Shown here in pieces: positions 8,603-16,811 of a stretch of 64,000 bases of DNA. The translations under genes and the position numbers were made by a program. Each line of letters opens with the position of its first letter. Position 1 is the first letter of the stretch. Location of the stretch: contig NZ_JAMTCH010000004.1 in the NCBI RefSeq assembly GCF_024171735.1, positions 434,001-498,000 of the forward strand, read 5' to 3'. Below the pieces are notes generated by a model, which ran no database searches, was not told the DNA's origin, and saw only the letters and a list, made by a program, of their open reading frames with translations. The stretch is from Prauserella alba (lineage in GTDB: Bacteria > Actinomycetota > Actinomycetes > Mycobacteriales > Pseudonocardiaceae).

Positions 8603-9751
8603 ATGGACTTCACCTTCTCGTCCGAAGAGGACGCCTACCGACAGGAATTGCAGCGCTTCGCCACCAAGGTGCTCGCGCCGCACTATCAGTCCGACGACAA
8701 GGTGGCGAAGCTGCGGTCCGAGCTCGTGACCGACATGGCGGCCATGGGACTGACCGGTCTGCGCATCCCGGAGCGGCACGGCGGCCAGGAGGCCACCGCG
8801 GTCATCGCCGGGATGGCCGCCGAAGAGGTCGCACGGGGCGACTTCAACGCGGGCTACCTGATCATCGTGAACGCGCTGATCAGCGACATCCTCACCCGCA
8901 ACGCCACCGAGCAGCAGCAAGCCGCCTGGCTGCCGCCGATCGCCTCGGGCGAGGCGTTGCCCGCGTTCTGCATCACCGAGCCCGAACACGGCACCGACGC
9001 CGCGAAACTGGAAACGAAGGCCGAACCCGACGGGAGTGGGGGCTGGCGGCTCTCGGGCGAGAAGACGTCCATCACGCTCGGCATGGCCGCGCACTCGGCA
9101 CTCGTGCTCGCCCGCACCGGCGGCCCCGGCGCCCGCGGCGTCAGCGCGTTCTACGTCGACCTCGACAAGCGCTACGTCTCCCGGTCCGCGTTCGACGACC
9201 TGGGCAGCCGCGCCATCGGCCGCGCTTCGCTGCACTTCGACGGGCTTCCCGTGAGCCGTGAACAGCTCGTCGGCGCCGAGGGCGAGGGGTTCGTCTCGGT
9301 GATGCAGGGCTTCGACTACTCCCGCGCGATCATCGGGCTGGCCTGCCTCGGCGCCGCCGCGGCCTCGCTCGACGAGGCCGTGCAGTGGGCCCGCGACAGG
9401 GAGACGTTCGGCTCCCCGATCGGCACGTTCCAGGGCGTCGCGTTCCCGCTCGCCGAGTACACCACGTACCTCAAGGGCGCGCGGCACGTCTGCTACGAGG
9501 CGCTGTGGCGCAAGGACAACGACCTCGAGCACAGCAGCGAGGCCGCCATGGCGAAATTCTGGGCGCCCAAGCTCGCCACGGAGGCGATCCACCAGTGCCT
9601 GCTCACGTTCGGGCACCTCGGCTACTCCAGCGAAAGCCCGGTCGGGCAGCGGCTCCGCGACGTCATCGGCCTCGAGATCGGCGACGGCACCGCACAAGTC
9701 TCCAAGCTCGTCATCGCCCGCAACCTCCTCGGCCGCAACTACGCACCCTGA
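8603..9751 (+). CDS. aliB: Cyclohexanecarboxyl-CoA dehydrogenase (AliB-like acyl-CoA dehydrogenase)
   Basis: 382 residues with the three-part acyl-CoA dehydrogenase layout. In this operon the expected reaction is oxidation of cyclohexanecarboxyl-CoA to cyclohex-1-ene-1-carboxyl-CoA, with electrons to FAD and then ETF. FAD-binding motifs are visible (AFCITEPEHGTDAAK, about 115-130; GEKTSITLG, about 153). The usual catalytic glutamate of the EGT motif is replaced by aspartate: the segment reads EIGDGTAQVSK with D361. That fits a bulky alicyclic substrate but does not prove it. Starts 2 nt after badI. Assignment to CHC-CoA rests largely on the neighbours badI, badH, aliA and badK. Confidence 0.8.
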   Translation: MDFTFSSEEDAYRQELQRFATKVLAPHYQSDDKVAKLRSELVTDMAAMGLTGLRIPERHGGQEATAVIAGMAAEEVARGDFNAGYLIIVNALISDILTRNATEQQQAAWLPPIASGEALPAFCITEPEHGTDAAKLETKAEPDGSGGWRLSGEKTSITLGMAAHSALVLARTGGPGARGVSAFYVDLDKRYVSRSAFDDLGSRAIGRASLHFDGLPVSREQLVGAEGEGFVSVMQGFDYSRAIIGLACLGAAAASLDEAVQWARDRETFGSPIGTFQGVAFPLAEYTTYLKGARHVCYEALWRKDNDLEHSSEAAMAKFWAPKLATEAIHQCLLTFGHLGYSSESPVGQRLRDVIGLEIGDGTAQVSKLVIARNLLGRNYAP

Positions 9752-9762
9752 AAGGCACAACC

Positions 9763-10503
9763 ATGGGCAAGCTCACCGACAAGATCACCATCGTGACCGG
9801 CGCGGGCCAGGGCATCGGCCGCGGCATCGCCGAAAAGCTCGCCGCCGAGGGCGCGACGGTGGTCGTCACCGACGTCAACGAGGTCACCGCAAAGGAGACG
9901 GCCGAGGCGATCGGCGGCGCCGGGATCCGTACCGACGTCACCTCGCGCGAATCCACCGCCGCGATGGTCGAGCAGGTGACGAACCGGTTCGGCCGCATCG
10001 ACGCGCTGGTCAACAACGCGGGCTGGGACAAGGCGGGCCCGTTCGTCGACTCCGATCCGGCCGACTGGGACCGCGTCGTGCAGATCAACCTCTACGGCGT
10101 GCTGAACACCTGCAAGGCCGTGCTGCCGGTGCTCGCCGAGCAGGGACACGGCTCCGTCGTCAACATCGCCTCCGACGCAGGCCGGGTCGGTTCCTCCGGC
10201 GAGGCCGTGTACTCGGCGGCCAAGGGCGGCGTCATCGCGTTCACCAAGTCGATCGCGCGCGAGATGGCCCGCAGCCAGGTCAACGCCAACGCCGTGTGCC
10301 CCGGCCCCGCCGACACCGCGCTGTTCGCCTCGATCGGCGGCGACGACCCGAAGCTGCGCGAAGCACTCACCAAGGCGATCCCGTTCCGCAGGCTCGCGCA
10401 GCCGAGCGACCTCGCGGGCGTCGTCGCCTTCCTCGCCTCCGATGAGGCCGCCTATGTCACCGGCCAGACCGTCAGCGTCAGCGGCGGCCTCACCATGAGT
10501 TGA
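9763..10503 (+). CDS. badH: 2-hydroxycyclohexanecarboxyl-CoA dehydrogenase (BadH), SDR family
   Basis: 246 residues, classical short-chain dehydrogenase. It oxidises 2-hydroxycyclohexanecarboxyl-CoA to the 2-keto compound, the BadI substrate, with NAD. The nucleotide motif TGAGQGIGRG is at about residues 12-21, NNAG at about 84, and the catalytic YxxxK is in GEAVYSAAKGG (about 150). The stretches NIASDAGRVGSSGEAVYSAA, VCPGPADTALF and TGQTVSVSGGLTMS are very like R. palustris BadH. It begins 11 nt after aliB and ends 13 nt before aliA. Confidence 0.88.
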   Translation: MGKLTDKITIVTGAGQGIGRGIAEKLAAEGATVVVTDVNEVTAKETAEAIGGAGIRTDVTSRESTAAMVEQVTNRFGRIDALVNNAGWDKAGPFVDSDPADWDRVVQINLYGVLNTCKAVLPVLAEQGHGSVVNIASDAGRVGSSGEAVYSAAKGGVIAFTKSIAREMARSQVNANAVCPGPADTALFASIGGDDPKLREALTKAIPFRRLAQPSDLAGVVAFLASDEAAYVTGQTVSVSGGLTMS

Positions 10504-10516
10504 TCCGGAGTCCCTC

Positions 10517-12172
10517 ATGTCCTTCACGACGATCCTCAACGACGAGCAGATCGACACCTACACCCGCGCCGGGTTCTGGGTGAATCGCACGATCACCGAT
10601 CACCTCGACGACGTGGCAGCGGCGACACCGGACAAGACCGCGTTCGTCGACTCGCGCCGCAGCGTGACCTACGGCGGGCTCAAGCAGGAGGTCGACCGGT
10701 GCGCACTGGGCCTGCTGGAGCTCGGCGTTCGTCCCGGTGACGTCGTCTCCTTCCAGCTGCCGAACTGGATCGAATGGGTGGTTGTCCACTACGCGGCCAG
10801 CCGAATCGGCGCCATCAGCAACCCGCTGATCCCGATCTACCGCGAGCGCGAGGTGGGCTTCATGGTCGGCCTCGCCGGGTCCAAAGTACTCGTGGTGCCG
10901 GATTCCTTCCGCGGCTTCGACTACCCGGCGATGGTCGACAAGCTCCGTCCACAGTGGCCCGACCTGGAACACGTGCTGGTCGTGGGCTCGTCATGGGACG
11001 AATTCGCCGCGACGCCGTGGGAGGAGCGCCGCGACCCCGCCGAACTCGCGGACCTGCGCCCGGACCCCAACGACGTCACGCTGCTCATCTTCACCTCGGG
11101 CACGACCGGTGAGCCGAAGGGCGTGATGCACACGCACAACACCGCGATAGCGGCCAACAACCCGCTCCCGGAGCGGCTCGGGATCACCTCCGACAGCGTG
11201 ATCCACATGGCCTCGACACTCGCCCACCTCACCGGGTTCCTCTACGGCGCGCGGCTGCCCGTGCAGAACGGCGCGACCTGCGTACTTCAGGACGTCTGGG
11301 ACGCCACCCGGTTCGTCGAACTGGTCGCCGAGCACGGCATCACCTACACGTCGGCGGCCACACCGTTCCTGCACGACCTGCTCTCCGCACCGAACCTCGG
11401 CGAACACGACCTGTCGTCGCTGCGGCGGTTCTGCTGCATGGGCGCACCCATCCCCAGGGCACTGGTGCGCGAGGCGCGCAGCAAACTGTCCGGGCTCGTC
11501 GTGCTCGGCGGCTGGGGGCAGAGCGAGAACGCCCTCGTCACACTCGGCATCCCGGGCGACCCCGACGAGAAGCTGATCGACACCGACGGGTACCCGTGGC
11601 CGGGCATGCACCTCCGAGTCGTGGACAGCGACGGGAAGGAACTGCCCCCTGGCACCGAGGGCAGATTGCAGGTGACCGGACCATTCCTGTTCGTCGGCTA
11701 CGCTGAGCGCCTCGACATGACCCGAGCGTGCTTCTCCCCTACCGATGAGGGCGAAGCGGGCGGAGCAGCGTGGTTCGACACCGGCGACCTGGCCGTACTC
11801 GACGCCGACGGCTATCTGCGCATCGCCGGCCGCACCAAGGACGTGATCGTCCGCGGCGGCGAGAACATCCCGGTCGCCTACGTCGAGAACACGCTCTACG
11901 AACACCCGGACATCGACGCGGTCGCCGTCGTGGCCGTACCCGACCCACGCCTCCAAGAACGGGCATGCGCGTGTGTCGTGCTCAAGCCGGACTCCGCCGA
12001 GCTGGATCTGGAGACGATGCGGACGTTCCTGGCCGAGAAGGGCGTGGCCAAGCAGTACTGGCCGGAACTGCTGGAAGTGATGTCCCAGCTGCCGCGCACC
12101 CCCAGCGGCAAGATCCAGAAGTTCCAGCTGCGAACGCAAGTCGCTCCCCAAGCCACCGAGGACGGACCATGA
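10517..12172 (+). CDS. aliA: Cyclohexanecarboxylate-CoA ligase (AliA-like, AMP-forming)
   Basis: 551 residues, ANL superfamily. It would activate cyclohexanecarboxylate with ATP and CoA, the entry step of the pathway. The P-loop LIFTSGTTGEPKGVMHTH is near residue 190, the A5-type GGWGQSENALV near 330, the hinge GRTKDVIVRGGENI near 440, and the catalytic lysine is K532 in RTPSGKIQKF. The absence of a phenyl-specific signature means the substrate comes from context; a related alicyclic or medium-chain acid is possible. The stop overlaps badK by an ATGA. Confidence 0.82.
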   Translation: MSFTTILNDEQIDTYTRAGFWVNRTITDHLDDVAAATPDKTAFVDSRRSVTYGGLKQEVDRCALGLLELGVRPGDVVSFQLPNWIEWVVVHYAASRIGAISNPLIPIYREREVGFMVGLAGSKVLVVPDSFRGFDYPAMVDKLRPQWPDLEHVLVVGSSWDEFAATPWEERRDPAELADLRPDPNDVTLLIFTSGTTGEPKGVMHTHNTAIAANNPLPERLGITSDSVIHMASTLAHLTGFLYGARLPVQNGATCVLQDVWDATRFVELVAEHGITYTSAATPFLHDLLSAPNLGEHDLSSLRRFCCMGAPIPRALVREARSKLSGLVVLGGWGQSENALVTLGIPGDPDEKLIDTDGYPWPGMHLRVVDSDGKELPPGTEGRLQVTGPFLFVGYAERLDMTRACFSPTDEGEAGGAAWFDTGDLAVLDADGYLRIAGRTKDVIVRGGENIPVAYVENTLYEHPDIDAVAVVAVPDPRLQERACACVVLKPDSAELDLETMRTFLAEKGVAKQYWPELLEVMSQLPRTPSGKIQKFQLRTQVAPQATEDGP

Positions 12173-12957
12173 CCTTCGAAACTGGGCTCACGTTCGAAAC
12201 GCTGCTCGTCGATGTCACCGACGGGATCGCGGTGATCACGCTCAGTCGCCCCGAGGTCCGCAACGCGATCGACGCCCGGGTGCAGGCCGACATCGCCGCG
12301 GCGCTCGAGGCGGTCGGCGCCGACGACGAGGTCGGTGCCGTGGTCTTCACCGGCGCGGGCGACCGTGCCTTCGCGGCGGGCGCCGACATCGGCCAACTCA
12401 AGGACTACACCCTGCGCACCGGGCTGGCCGCGCAGATGCAGCGCCTCTACGACACCGTCGAGGCGTTCGAGAAGCCGACGATCGCAGCCGTCGACGGGTA
12501 TGCCCTCGGCGGCGGCTGCGAACTGGCGATGTCCTGTGACATCAGGGTCGCCGGGCCCACCGCGAAGTTCGGCCTACCCGAAACGATGCTCTCGGCACTG
12601 CCGGGTGCTGGCGGCACCCAGCGCATGGCCCGGCTCGTCGGTGTCGGCAGGGCACTCGAGCTCATCCTCACCGGGCGCACGGTCGACGCCGCTGAAGCAC
12701 GCGAGATCGGCCTGGTGACGGAGGTCGCCGACGACCCGCTGGCCGCGGCGCGCGAGACGGCGCGGCGCATCCTGGCCCGAGGCCCGCTGGCCGTGCGGCT
12801 CGCCAAGCTGGTGATCCGCACCGGAATGGACGCCGACCAGCGCACGGGGCTCACCGTGGAACGGCTCGCCCAGGCACTGCTCTACACCACAGACGACAAG
12901 CGCGAAGGCGCTGAGGCCTTCCTGTCCAAGCGCCCCGCCGCGTTCACGGGGAGCTGA
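12169..12957 (+). CDS. badK: Cyclohex-1-ene-1-carboxyl-CoA hydratase (BadK-like enoyl-CoA hydratase)
   Basis: 262 residues, crotonase family. Expected role is hydration of cyclohex-1-ene-1-carboxyl-CoA to the 2-hydroxy compound. Both catalytic glutamates of enoyl-CoA hydratases are present, E118 in [11 protein letters not shown] and E138 in [18 protein letters not shown]. The oxyanion motif is GADIGQLKD (about 71-79). It overlaps aliA by four bases and ends 2 nt before the next gene. As it is the only hydratase in the operon it may also serve the later pimeloyl-CoA beta-oxidation, or a chromosomal hydratase does that. Confidence 0.82.
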   Translation: MTFETGLTFETLLVDVTDGIAVITLSRPEVRNAIDARVQADIAAALEAVGADDEVGAVVFTGAGDRAFAAGADIGQLKDYTLRTGLAAQMQRLYDTVEAFEKPTIAAVDGYALGGGCELAMSCDIRVAGPTAKFGLPETMLSALPGAGGTQRMARLVGVGRALELILTGRTVDAAEAREIGLVTEVADDPLAAARETARRILARGPLAVRLAKLVIRTGMDADQRTGLTVERLAQALLYTTDDKREGAEAFLSKRPAAFTGS

Positions 12958-12959
12958 CC

Positions 12960-13862
12960 ATGATCGACCGCATTCTCGTCGTCGGCGCGGGCGCCATGGG
13001 CTCGCAGATCAGTCTGGTCTGCGCCCTCGCAGGCCATCGCGTCACGCTGTACGACATCGACGCCGACCGGCTGACGGCGGCCCACGGGGACATCGCCGAG
13101 CTGGTCGCAGGCCGTGTCCACAAAGGGCGAATCTCGGCCGGGGAGGGCGAGGCCACCCTTTCCCGCATCGAGGTCACCTCGGAACTCGACGCCGCTCGCA
13201 CTGTCGACTACGTCGTCGAGGCCGCCGTCGAGCAGCTCGACGTCAAGCGTGAACTGTTCGCCCGCCTCGATGCGCTGGTGCCCGAACACGCGATCCTGGC
13301 CTCGAACTCGTCAGGATTCGTGCCCTCCCAGCTCGCCGAGGCCACGCAGCGGCAGGACCGCGTGTGCAACCTGCACTTCTTCAACCCTGCCATGGTGATG
13401 ACGTGCGTCGAGGTGGTCCGCGGCCCGCAGACGTCCGACGCGACGATCGACGTGACCGTGGCGCTTGCCGAGCGGATCGGCAAGACCCCGGTCGTGCTCG
13501 ACCGCGAGATCCCCGGGTTCGTCGCCAACCGCATCCTGGGCGCCGTCCGGGACGAGGCAATCTCGCTGCTGGAAGGCGACTTCGCCTCGGTCGAGGCGAT
13601 CGACACCGCGTGCCGTACGGCGCTCGGCTACCCGATGGGCCCGTTCGAGCTGATGGACCTCACCGGCATCGACATCGGCTATTTCACCAAGCGCGCCCGG
13701 TTCGCCGAGTCCGGAGATCCGGCCGACGCGCCGAGCCGCAGCGTCACCGCACTCGTCGAACGCGGCGAGCTGGGCCGCAAGAGCGGCCTCGGCTGGTACG
13801 CCTACACCGCCGACGGCACCAAGACTCCCCGGCCGCGACCCCAGGAGCCGACATGGACCTGA
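12960..13862 (+). CDS. 3-hydroxyacyl-CoA dehydrogenase
   Basis: 300 residues, single-domain 3-hydroxyacyl/3-hydroxybutyryl-CoA dehydrogenase type. The NAD motif GAGAMGSQ begins at residue 9; the active-site segment NLHFFNPAMVM has the catalytic histidine H139; the C-terminal domain has the dimer segment (YPMGPFELMDLTGIDIGYF). It would oxidise the 3-hydroxypimeloyl-CoA formed after ring opening, or 3-hydroxybutyryl-CoA after the glutaryl-CoA step; the sequence alone does not decide. It starts 2 nt after badK and overlaps the next gene by 10 bp. Confidence 0.85.
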   Translation: MIDRILVVGAGAMGSQISLVCALAGHRVTLYDIDADRLTAAHGDIAELVAGRVHKGRISAGEGEATLSRIEVTSELDAARTVDYVVEAAVEQLDVKRELFARLDALVPEHAILASNSSGFVPSQLAEATQRQDRVCNLHFFNPAMVMTCVEVVRGPQTSDATIDVTVALAERIGKTPVVLDREIPGFVANRILGAVRDEAISLLEGDFASVEAIDTACRTALGYPMGPFELMDLTGIDIGYFTKRARFAESGDPADAPSRSVTALVERGELGRKSGLGWYAYTADGTKTPRPRPQEPTWT

Positions 13863-15007
13863 CCCTGACCGACGAACAGCAGAAGTTCCGCGAATACGCC
13901 CGCGAGTTCCTCGACGGCGAGGTCGTCGCCCACCGCATGGAGTGGGACCGCGCCGAATCCGTCGACACCGCGATCATCGCGAAGCTCGGTGACATGGGCT
14001 TCTTCGGCCTGACGATCCCGGAGGAGTACGGCGGGCTCGGCGGTGACTACATCTCCTACTGCGTCGGCATGGAGGAGCTCGGCCGGGCCGACTCCAACGT
14101 GCGCGGCATCGTGTCGGTGTCGATGGGGCTGGTGGGCAAGGTGATCCTGTCCCACGGCACCGAGGAGCAGAAACGCCACTGGCTGACGAAGATCGCGACC
14201 GGTGAGGCGCTCGCGTGCTTCGGGCTCACCGAACCGGACACCGGGTCGGACGCGGGAAACCTGAAAACGCGCGCGGTGCGTGAGGGTGGTGGGGACTACG
14301 TCCTCAACGGACAGAAGATGTTCATCACCAACGCGACGTGGGCGGACGTGTGCCTGGTGTTCGCGCGCACCGGCGAGCCGGGCCCCAAGGGTGTCTCGGC
14401 GTTCCTGGTGCCCACGGACATGCCCGGGTTCGAAACCCGCGAGATCAAGGGCAAGCTCGGCCTGCGCGGCCAGGCGACCGGCGAGGTCTACCTGACCGAC
14501 GTGCGCGTACCCGCATCGGCACGGCTCGGCGAGGAGGGGCAGGGATTCTCGATCGCCATGCACTCGCTCGACAAGGGCCGCGTCTCGGTCGGTGCCGGCT
14601 GCGTCGGCATCATCCAGGGCTGTCTCGACTCCGTTGTGGACTACTCGACCCAGCGCAGGCAGTTCGATCGGCCGCTGGCGTCGTTCCAGCTGATCCAGGA
14701 CATGATCGCGGATATCTCGGTGGAACTCGACGCCGCGCGGATGCTCGTCTACCGGGCCGCCGACCTCATCGAACGCGGCGAACCGTTCGGGGTCGCGGCG
14801 TCGAAGGCGAAGTATTTCGCGAGCGAGGCCGCGGTCCGCGCGGCCAACAGTGCGATCCAGATCTTCGGCGGATACGGCTACATCGACGAGTACCCGGTGC
14901 AGAAATACCTGCGCGACGCCCGTGTGATGACCCTCTACGAGGGCACCAGCCAGATCCAGAAACTGCTCATCGGCCGAGCCGAGACAGGCGTCAACGCCTT
15001 CCTGTGA
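13853..15007 (+). CDS. Acyl-CoA dehydrogenase, probably pimeloyl-CoA dehydrogenase
   Basis: 384 residues. All acyl-CoA dehydrogenase hallmarks are intact: CFGLTEPDTGSDAGNLKT (FAD site, about 120-137), FITNATWAD, GGYGYIDEYPVQKYLRDAR and the catalytic base E363 in LYEGTSQIQK. It looks like a short/medium-chain enzyme. In an operon that makes pimeloyl-CoA and also contains glutaryl-CoA dehydrogenase, the open step is desaturation of pimeloyl-CoA to the 2-enoyl form, so that is the best guess. It overlaps the preceding gene by 10 bp, an unusually long coupling overlap. Confidence 0.75.
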   Translation: MDLTLTDEQQKFREYAREFLDGEVVAHRMEWDRAESVDTAIIAKLGDMGFFGLTIPEEYGGLGGDYISYCVGMEELGRADSNVRGIVSVSMGLVGKVILSHGTEEQKRHWLTKIATGEALACFGLTEPDTGSDAGNLKTRAVREGGGDYVLNGQKMFITNATWADVCLVFARTGEPGPKGVSAFLVPTDMPGFETREIKGKLGLRGQATGEVYLTDVRVPASARLGEEGQGFSIAMHSLDKGRVSVGAGCVGIIQGCLDSVVDYSTQRRQFDRPLASFQLIQDMIADISVELDAARMLVYRAADLIERGEPFGVAASKAKYFASEAAVRAANSAIQIFGGYGYIDEYPVQKYLRDARVMTLYEGTSQIQKLLIGRAETGVNAFL

Positions 15008-15101
15008 CCGTTCCGCACTCGACCTGGTGCCACACCAGGGCCGACCGACCACACCGCAACACACGCACCCAGGCGCTGCGCGCCGCAGAAAGGTAGAACC
15101 G

Positions 15102-16268
15102 ATGACTCAGACCCCGCTCGGCCTGTTCGGCAGCGAGGAACTGATCGGCGAGGAGGAGCGCGCGATCCGCGACACGGTGCGCGAGTTCACCGCCGACCAC
15201 ATCCGCCCGCACCTCGCGGACTGGTTCGAACACGCCCGGATCCCGGCCCGCGAACTGGCCCGCGAGCTCGGCAAGCTCGGCGTGCTCGGCATGCACCTGG
15301 AGGGCTACGACTGCGCCGGTACCAGCGCCACCGCCTACGGCCTCGCCTGCCTCGAACTGGAGGCCGCCGACTCGGGTCTGCGCAGCCTCGTCTCGGTGCA
15401 GGGCTCGCTGGCGATGTTCGCGATCTGGCGCTGGGGTTCGGAGGAGCAGAAGCAGGAATGGCTGCCCCGGATGGCCGCAGGCGAGGCGATCGGCTGTTTC
15501 GGACTCACCGAACCGGACTTCGGCTCCGATCCCGGGAGCATGCGCACCCACGCCCGCCGCGACGGTACGGATTGGGTCCTCAACGGCAGCAAGATGTGGA
15601 TCACCAACGGTTCGGTCGCGGATGTCGCCGTCGTGTGGGCCCAGACCGACGACAAGATCCGCGGCTTCGTCGTGCCGACCGACACACCGGGTTTCTCCGC
15701 CCCCGAGATCACGCAGAAGCTCTCGCTGCGGGCATCGGTGACCAGCGAACTGGTGCTCGAGGACGTGCGACTGCCCGACTCCGCGATACTGCCCGAAGCC
15801 CGCGGCCTGTCGGGCCCCCTGTCCTGCCTCAACGAGGCTCGCTACGGCATCGTGTTCGGGGCACTCGGCGCGGCCCGCGACTGCCTCGAGACGACGATCG
15901 CCTACACCGGCGAACGCGACATCTTCGGCAAACCGCTGTCCGGCTACCAGGCCACGCAGCTCAAGCTCGCCGACATGGCGCTGGAACTCGGCAAGGGGAT
16001 GCTGCTCGCGCTGCAACTCGGACGACTCAAAGACGCGCACCGGCTGCGGCCCGAACAGGTGAGCGTCGGCAAGCTGAACAACGTGCGGGAGGCGTTGGCC
16101 ATCGCCCGCGAATGCCGGACCCTGCTGGGCGCCAACGGAATCAGCCTCGAGTACCCGGTGCTGCGGCACGCCAACAACCTCGAGTCCGTCCTGACGTACG
16201 AGGGCACCTCCGAGGTGCACCAGCTCGTCATCGGCCAGGCACTCACCGGGCAGGCGGCCTTCCGCTGA
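15102..16268 (+). CDS. gcdH: Glutaryl-CoA dehydrogenase
   Basis: 388 residues. It oxidatively decarboxylates glutaryl-CoA to crotonyl-CoA and CO2. Family-specific features are visible: R94 in SGLRSLVSVQGSLAM, the position of the arginine that binds the terminal carboxylate in known enzymes, the catalytic E367 in TYEGTSEVHQLVIG, and the C-terminal ALTGQAAF. FAD motif CFGLTEPDFGSDPGSM. The ATG follows AAAGGT by about 8 nt; the gap to the previous gene is 94 nt, so an internal promoter is possible. It closes the route from pimeloyl-CoA via glutaryl-CoA. Confidence 0.88.
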   Translation: MTQTPLGLFGSEELIGEEERAIRDTVREFTADHIRPHLADWFEHARIPARELARELGKLGVLGMHLEGYDCAGTSATAYGLACLELEAADSGLRSLVSVQGSLAMFAIWRWGSEEQKQEWLPRMAAGEAIGCFGLTEPDFGSDPGSMRTHARRDGTDWVLNGSKMWITNGSVADVAVVWAQTDDKIRGFVVPTDTPGFSAPEITQKLSLRASVTSELVLEDVRLPDSAILPEARGLSGPLSCLNEARYGIVFGALGAARDCLETTIAYTGERDIFGKPLSGYQATQLKLADMALELGKGMLLALQLGRLKDAHRLRPEQVSVGKLNNVREALAIARECRTLLGANGISLEYPVLRHANNLESVLTYEGTSEVHQLVIGQALTGQAAFR

Positions 16269-16278
16269 CCGGCTCGTG

Positions 16279-16312
16279 CGGTGGGCCGTCACCGGAGGGT
16301 GCCGGCCCACCG
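16279..16312 (+). terminator. Terminator after the cyclohexanecarboxylate operon
   Basis: CGGTGGGCCG pairs perfectly with CGGCCCACCG across a 14-nt loop, starting 10 nt after the gcdH stop. Confidence 0.65.
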
Positions 16313-16811
16313 TGGTCTCCGGCCGAAGTTCTACGTCTGCCCCGGCGCTGGTCTCGCGGCAAAGCTCATCGCCGATGCCGCACCGCTGCGCGTCGGCCTG
16401 GCACCGCTGAAACGCCTCAACCTGACCACGACTCATCCGTACCCAGCTCCGTCGGATCACTGAAGGCTCGGGCGATACCGGAGCGCACATCACCTACTGT
16501 GCCGCCTCGAGACCGAACGTACGCTCTCCGTCACCCCGGGCCAGTCGATCCCGGTCGGACTCATCGAGCCTCGACCGGAACCTCACCGCCGTGAGACACA
16601 CGTGAGATCTCGCGTGAAACCGTTGTGAGTCAACGGAAAACGTGGTGGTCGACACCATTGACAGCCACGGCGAACGACGGCAGTTTTGCGGTGTCCCCGC
16701 ATGCGCGCGGCCGAGCCCGTTCCTGTCCGCGACGACGCCGACGTCGCTTCGCCCTCTCCTCGCCCGCGACCCCACGCGGGCCGAGCACGCCGATCGAGAG
16801 GTTGCACCACT
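16313..16811. other. Long non-coding stretch
   Basis: About 500 bp with no supported gene. Codon bias in all frames is poor and short overlapping frames have no homology I recognise. It presumably carries the promoter of the membrane acyltransferase; a TTGACA (about 16659-16664) is present, but I find no convincing -10 or operator. Confidence 0.4.

Noticed and set aside
8468-9760. 430-residue minus-strand frame opposite aliB
   Set aside because: Covers badI/aliB in antisense, low complexity, no motif; the plus-strand gene has all acyl-CoA dehydrogenase motifs.
14991-16493. 500-residue minus-strand frame opposite gcdH
   Set aside because: Antisense shadow of the acyl-CoA dehydrogenase gene; composition not protein-like.
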